NCBI GenBank assembly: GCA_030042885.1
Contig: JASHYW010000256.1
Location: 1-9,857, forward strand
Source: Streptosporangiaceae bacterium
GTDB lineage: Bacteria; Actinomycetota; Actinomycetes; Streptosporangiales; Streptosporangiaceae
DNA: 9,857 nt
Direction: 5' to 3'
This document shows, one piece after another, positions 6,124-9,857 of this stretch (its first letter is position 1; each line of letters opens with the position of its first letter). The translations under genes and the position numbers were made by a program. The notes beneath the pieces were generated by a model. The model was not told the origin of the DNA, did not search any database, and worked only from the letters and a program-made list of their open reading frames with translations.

Positions 6124-8708
6124 TGGCGGGGGGACAGGCCGCGGTGGCGCGGGCGACGGCGGCGGTGTTCGTGGACGGCAGGCGGGCCGGGTCGGCGGTG
6201 CTGGTAACCGCCCGGTATCTGGTCACCGCCGCGCACGTGCTCGAGCGCCGAGACCCCGAGACCGACGCCAGGGTACCGGTCGGGCAGGTCGAGCTTGAGT
6301 TCCCTGTTACGAGGTCGGCCGGGCAGGGTGGCAGGCTGGCCGCGTCACGTGTCGATCTGGACACGACTGGTGCGACGGTCGACGTGGCGGTGCTGGATCT
6401 GGGTGATGCCTGCCCGGGGTGGCTGCCTGCCCAGGTGCCGGTGTGGCCGACCGCGCGGCCACCGGGCATGGTGCGGGTTTTCGGGTACCCCCTGGCTGAG
6501 GGACCGCTGAACGGGGTGTGGCGCAAGTTCGAGGTGGCGGGTCCGGCGGGGGCCGGGTCGGTTCAGCTGGACTGGGCCGGGGATGCGGGTACCTTCCCCG
6601 GGCACAGCGGCGGCCCGGTTATCGACGCCGACGGGGGCGCGCTGGTGGGGATTCTGGTGGAGGGGGCAGAGCGGGGACGGTTCGACCGGTACCTGCCGGC
6701 CACGCTGATCGCCCGGGCGTGGCCGCAACTGCCCCGGCCCTGGTTGGTGACCGGGGCGGATCCGGGTGAGGCTCGCAGCCATTTCACCCGGCGGTCGCGT
6801 GGGCAGCGCAGCGCTGCCCGGGGCGGGGACTTGTTCCGCGGCCGCCAGGCAGCCTTGAACCGGGTCAGCGGCTGGCTGACCTCCGGTGAGCCGCCCGGGC
6901 TGCCGCTGGTGGTGACCGGGCAGCCGGGAGCTGGCAAGTCAGCCGTCCTCGCCCGCGCCGCACTGAGCGTGGAGGCCGAGCATGGCGGGCCAGGGCTAGC
7001 GTTCCATGCCCGCGCCGCCACGATCGGCGATTTCCTGGCCGCACTGGCCGCCCTTGCGGGCGTGGACACCCCGGCCACGGCCGACGACCTGGTCGCCGGC
7101 CTGGTCGACCTGCCCGGTCAGCGGCCGGTCCCGGTGGCGGTAGACGCGCTGGACGAGGCAGCCAGCGACCAGGACCGGCAGCAGATCACCGAGGCGCTGG
7201 CCGAGCTGGCCGTGCTGCCCGGACTGCGGGTCGCCGTCGCCACCCGGCCGCTGGCCGTAGGCAACCCCTACGCACCAGGCGGGCTGCTCCTCGCCCTGGG
7301 CGTGACCGCCCGCGACGATCACAATCTCATCGACCTCGACAGCGACACCTACTTCGACCTCAACGGCCTGCGCCAGTTCGCCGCCGCGCTGCTGGCTCAG
7401 GACGGGATGGACCTTCCAGGGCCGCCCGGTGCCGCCTGGACCCGGTACCGCGCCCGGCACACGGTATGTGACCGGCTGGCCGCCGCGATCGCGCAGCGCG
7501 CCGGGCGGAACTTCCTGGTCACCGCGATGGCCGCCGTTCCGCTGTCCACCGCCCGCAAAATAGTTGACCCGGCCGCCAGAGGGTTCGATCCTGCCGGCAT
7601 TCCATCCGGGGTCGGGGAGGCGCTGAGCAAGTACCTGGACCGGCTGCCAGATCAACGGCGGGAACGCGACCGCGGGCTGCTCACGGCGTTGGCCTACGCC
7701 CGGGGCGCCGGGCTGGACGACCTCACCTGGCTCGCCTTCGCCGCCGCCCTCGGCTATAGCACCACGGTCGCCCATCTCGATGCCCTGCGCCATTCCCCCG
7801 CCGCCGACTACCTGCTCCAGACCACGATCTCCGACCGCGGCGCTCGTCCGGTGACCCGTCTGTTCCACCAGGCGCTCACCGACGAGCTGGTCGCCGCACG
7901 GCACCAGCCCAGCGATGAAAGCGTGCTGCTCGACATGCTGCTGAGCCAGGCCGAGCGTGCGGGCTGGCAGGACCGCTACCTGCGCGGACACGCAGCTGAG
8001 CACGCGGCCGCCGCGGGCCGGCTCGATGAGCTTCTTGAGGATCTGCGCAGCCTGCTCGCCATCGATCCGGTCCGGCTGATGCCCCACCTCGACGCCGCAC
8101 GATCCGCCGCGGCGCGGGCCGCCGCGAACGTGTACCGGGAGGCTGCCCACCATCTTGCCCTCCTCGACCCGCAGGCGCGGGCCAGCCAGCTCGAACTGAC
8201 CGCCCACCACCTCGGCTACCGCAACCTGGCAGCCCAAATCGCTGAGGCCGCCCCCGGTCGGCCCTGGCAGACCCGCTGGTCCCACAGCGGCCGGGCCACC
8301 GGTCACCAGGTCCTCACCGGCCACAATGGCACGGTGAACGCGGTGGCGGTGGGGGCGCTGCCCGACGGCACCCCGGTCATCGTCAGCGGCGGCCACGACG
8401 GCACGGTGCGGGTGTGGCGGCTGGCCGACGGCGCCCCGGCCGGGGAGCCGCTGCGCGGCCACGACGGCCGGGTGGCCGCGGTGGCGGTGGGGGCGCTGCC
8501 GGACGGCACCCCGGTCATCGTCAGCGGCGGCGGCTTCGGGGACGGCACGGTGCGGGTGTGGCGGCTGGCCGACGGCAGCCCGCTCGTCCCTCCACTGGAC
8601 CTACCCGAACCGGTACGGGGCGTCGCCGTTCACGGCAACCTCATCGTCACTGCGGCGGGGGCCGACATAGCTATACACCAGCCAGCGCTCCCGCGACCCA
8701 TACGCTAG
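6123..8708 (+). CDS. Trypsin-like protease / STAND NTPase / WD40 fusion protein
   Basis: This 861-residue cytoplasmic protein is a predicted conflict-system effector and sensor. Residues 1-200 form a trypsin-like serine protease with an apparently complete triad: H38 (VTAAH), D87 (VDVAVLD) and S162 (GHSGGP). Residues about 237-590 are a STAND/NACHT-like P-loop NTPase. Walker A is GQPGAGKS (266-273), Walker B is VPVAVDALDEA (336-346), the sensor-like ATRP is at 373-376, and a winged-helix-type motif RLFHQAL lies near 578. A helical stretch (about 590-725) leads to a WD40 tail (731-861). The tail has only two good GH...VRVW blades plus a partial last strand set, far below a seven-bladed propeller. 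I chose ATG 6123 because it overlaps the Trypco1 stop; GTG 6117 would add only two residues. Ligand binding by WD40, NTP-driven assembly and protease activation is the expected logic, inferred from related systems. Confidence 0.88.
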   Translation: MAGGQAAVARATAAVFVDGRRAGSAVLVTARYLVTAAHVLERRDPETDARVPVGQVELEFPVTRSAGQGGRLAASRVDLDTTGATVDVAVLDLGDACPGWLPAQVPVWPTARPPGMVRVFGYPLAEGPLNGVWRKFEVAGPAGAGSVQLDWAGDAGTFPGHSGGPVIDADGGALVGILVEGAERGRFDRYLPATLIARAWPQLPRPWLVTGADPGEARSHFTRRSRGQRSAARGGDLFRGRQAALNRVSGWLTSGEPPGLPLVVTGQPGAGKSAVLARAALSVEAEHGGPGLAFHARAATIGDFLAALAALAGVDTPATADDLVAGLVDLPGQRPVPVAVDALDEAASDQDRQQITEALAELAVLPGLRVAVATRPLAVGNPYAPGGLLLALGVTARDDHNLIDLDSDTYFDLNGLRQFAAALLAQDGMDLPGPPGAAWTRYRARHTVCDRLAAAIAQRAGRNFLVTAMAAVPLSTARKIVDPAARGFDPAGIPSGVGEALSKYLDRLPDQRRERDRGLLTALAYARGAGLDDLTWLAFAAALGYSTTVAHLDALRHSPAADYLLQTTISDRGARPVTRLFHQALTDELVAARHQPSDESVLLDMLLSQAERAGWQDRYLRGHAAEHAAAAGRLDELLEDLRSLLAIDPVRLMPHLDAARSAAARAAANVYREAAHHLALLDPQARASQLELTAHHLGYRNLAAQIAEAAPGRPWQTRWSHSGRATGHQVLTGHNGTVNAVAVGALPDGTPVIVSGGHDGTVRVWRLADGAPAGEPLRGHDGRVAAVAVGALPDGTPVIVSGGGFGDGTVRVWRLADGSPLVPPLDLPEPVRGVAVHGNLIVTAAGADIAIHQPALPRPIR
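8340..8576 (+). repeat. Near-identical WD40 blade DNA repeat, two copies, 138-bp spacing
   Basis: Two copies encode consecutive WD40 blades. The first block, 54 bp, occurs at 8340-8393 and 8478-8531 with one mismatch. The second block, 36 bp, occurs at 8397-8432 and 8541-8576 with none. Copy 2 carries about 6 extra bases between the blocks (GGGFGDG against GGHDG in protein). Such DNA-level identity between blades implies recent duplication, gene conversion or collapse of a longer array. Confidence 0.85.
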
Positions 8709-8750
8709 CTGCCGTTCTATTTCCGGGAACAATGACCGGCCGACGAAGCC

Positions 8751-8775
8751 ACCGGATAATGGCCGGTTATCCGGT
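8751..8775 (+). terminator. Hairpin after the STAND-protease gene, possible terminator
   Basis: ACCGGATAA (8751-8759) pairs perfectly with TTATCCGGT (8767-8775) around a 7-nt loop, 43 bp after the stop codon. No T-run follows. The arms contain the same TTATCCGG core found upstream of the operon, so it may instead be a protein-binding site. Confidence 0.4.
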
Positions 8776-8854
8776 ACAACGCGGGCGCCCGCCAGCGATC
8801 ACGCGAGAGGCGGCCCGCCGTCGGGCGCGCGACTCGGGCACGTTATCCGGTACA
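8766..8854 (+). repeat. 13-bp direct repeat GTTATCCGGTACA, two copies
   Basis: The exact 13-mer occurs at 8766-8778 and 8842-8854, 76 bp apart. The core GTTATCCGG also occurs in reverse orientation at 5642-5650, before the Trypco1 operon. Regulatory or recombination roles are both possible. Confidence 0.6.
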
Positions 8855-9102
8855 TCTGCTGAGGAGAGCGATGCCGGGGAAGATCATGCCGCTGTGTGGC
8901 GGGCCACAAGCACCACCCAGGCCCATAGCGGACGCGTCCTGGTCCTCGCCGCGGTACGTCAACCGGAATACTCGCCGTGGCTGTGTCGGCAACCCCGAGC
9001 ACTGGCGGATCGCTACAGATAGTGACAGCTCGGCGGTCGCGCGGCACGCGAGATCCGCCCAATTGCAACGCGACGAGGCTTTCGCGACCAACTCCATGAA
9101 CT

Positions 9103-9125
9103 GCGCAGATCGTTCGGATCTGTGC
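9103..9125 (-). terminator. Hairpin downstream of the CxCGFH gene, possible terminator
   Basis: GCGCAGATC (9103-9111) pairs with GATCTGTGC (9117-9125) through nine pairs, one of them G-T, around a GTTCG loop. It lies about 54 bp past the stop of the minus-strand gene, a fitting place for its terminator. There is no T-run. Confidence 0.35.
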
Positions 9126-9178
9126 GGCGGGGAGCCCGGCCGGTGGGAGCGTGGCGCTTCCGGTCGGGACCGCTCGCG

Positions 9179-9736
9179 CTAGGTCAGAACCAGAGATGCC
9201 GGCGAGTGCTCGACCGTGCTGGACCTCACGCACCACCCCACGTCGTCGTGGCACACCGGCAGCACCGGAGCAGAGACGGGCAGGTTCAGCCGGATCGGCC
9301 CTGAATCGTGCGGTGTGGCAGCGGGGACGATAGCGGGGCGACCGTCGGGATCACCGGGATGGCGACGCTTGCCCAGGGCTCCTTCTGTCCGATCGAACAG
9401 GACCGGCCGCTCGATGCGAACCACGGTCTGCCGCTCCGCCCGCCACAGCACTCCTCCGCCGGCCCACTCGAAGGCCAGCACCCGTCCGGACAGTGCCACG
9501 GTCAACGCCGTGAAGCCCCCGCGGCCGGCGGGCAGCCCCGGCAACCTCCGGCTTGAAAGGGCGTGGAAGCCGCACGTGCACCCCGGGTCGGGAGCGTCGT
9601 GAGCGCCTCGGACACCCCGATACCGGCACTTGGCCCTTGCGTCAGCCGGATAGCCGGAACCGCCCGTCAGCGGAACGAACAGATCGCCCACTTGCCTGGC
9701 CAGCTTGTGGGCCCACACCACCCACAGGCCGCTCAT
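9179..9736 (-). CDS. Uncharacterised actinobacterial protein with CxCGFH Cys/His cluster
   Basis: I do not recognise a named family for this 185-residue protein. It has a hydrophobic N-terminus (MSGLWVVWAHK), then C37, H46 and the cluster C53-x-C55-G-F-H58, which could bind zinc. A beta-rich segment follows (VALSGRVLAFEW...GVLWRAERQTVVRI, about 75-105). The C-terminal part is proline-rich and probably partly disordered. The CTCGFHA motif followed by a SGRVLAFEW-like strand resembles hypothetical proteins seen in actinobacterial accessory regions, from memory only. ATG 9736 fits the conserved-looking start; the frame extends to GTG 9829, adding 31 basic residues of low plausibility. The ribosome-binding site at 9736 is weak. 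The gene converges on the protease-STAND operon, and its TAG overlaps a CTAG at 9179-9182. Confidence 0.6.
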   Translation of the reverse strand: MSGLWVVWAHKLARQVGDLFVPLTGGSGYPADARAKCRYRGVRGAHDAPDPGCTCGFHALSSRRLPGLPAGRGGFTALTVALSGRVLAFEWAGGGVLWRAERQTVVRIERPVLFDRTEGALGKRRHPGDPDGRPAIVPAATPHDSGPIRLNLPVSAPVLPVCHDDVGWCVRSSTVEHSPASLVLT

Positions 9737-9857
9737 GGTCGTGGTCAGATGGTCTTCGATTCTTCGGGCAGGCCAGGCCGGGCGCCGGTACCGGCCACGA
9801 AGTCCGCTACCAGGCGATCTCCGCTGCACATGGCGACCTCTTCTCTCAAGTAGCTAA

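Larger units (their letters stand above)
8709..9178. other. Intergenic region downstream of the STAND gene
   Basis: These 470 bp separate two convergent genes and carry hairpins and short repeats rather than a recognisable gene. They hold a stem-loop at 8751-8775, a 12-bp palindrome GCGGGCGCCCGC (8781-8792), a 13-bp direct repeat (8766 and 8842), and a hairpin at 9103-9125. A plus-strand frame of 103 codons (8871-9182) starts at ATG after a good GAGGAG site. It has mediocre codon bias, matches no family I know, and contains the 9103 hairpin. I leave it uncalled, at roughly one in four odds of being real. Confidence 0.5.

Noticed and set aside
6996..8462. Minus-strand 488-codon open frame opposite the STAND gene
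   Set aside because: Long antisense frames are expected in high-GC DNA; the plus strand carries clear NTPase and WD40 motifs, while this frame has none.
8340..8576. CRISPR-like repetition
   Set aside because: The repeats are coding WD40 blades with one 138-bp period, not short palindromic repeats with unique spacers.
8871..9182. Plus-strand 103-codon ORF with GAGGAG ribosome-binding site
   Set aside because: Good start site, but weak codon bias, no family match, and a terminator-like hairpin inside; kept only as a note in the intergenic entry.

Overview
The window is GC-rich DNA with strong third-position GC bias, GTG starts and Shine-Dalgarno sites of the AGGAGG type. It also carries RDD, TauE/SafE, VOC and Trypco-STAND families in forms common in filamentous actinomycetes. 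I read it as the chromosome of a high-GC actinobacterium, possibly of the Streptosporangiales type. The genus is a guess.

Left part (1-4758) looks like ordinary chromosome. It opens with the 3' end of a divergent UMP kinase-like gene, followed by a zinc-dependent medium-chain alcohol dehydrogenase. Two translationally coupled minus-strand genes come next: a nine-residue-repeat protein and an RDD membrane protein. A TauE/SafE-type anion exporter (minus) and a DUF5615 PIN-like toxin-type protein (plus) with no recognisable antitoxin complete this part. Paired hairpins separate the convergent dehydrogenase and RDD genes.

The junction (4759-5306) is the key landmark. It holds a densely structured non-coding stretch with a cloverleaf-like fold. 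Next is a 44-nt minus-strand fragment matching the 3' half of a tRNA-Gly with CCC anticodon, from the anticodon loop to CCA, with no 5' half. This is the typical scar of site-specific integration into a tRNA gene. The orientation puts integrated DNA to its right. Just inside lies a VOC/glyoxalase gene cut to its first half.

Right part (5307-9857) would then be accessory DNA. Its core is a two-gene operon with a TGATG start/stop overlap. The first gene encodes a Trypco1 (trypsin-co-occurring domain 1) protein. The second encodes an 861-residue fusion of trypsin-like protease, STAND P-loop NTPase and a very short WD40 tail. This architecture belongs to the predicted NTP-dependent conflict/immunity systems of multicellular bacteria. 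The STAND part would sense and switch, the protease would be the effector, and the WD40 blades the recognition surface. Copies of a 9-bp motif, GTTATCCGG, lie on both sides of the operon. A convergent gene encodes an unrecognised protein with a Cys/His cluster (CxCGFH), preceded by a possible 28-codon leader ORF. No integrase, transposase or CRISPR array is visible in the window.
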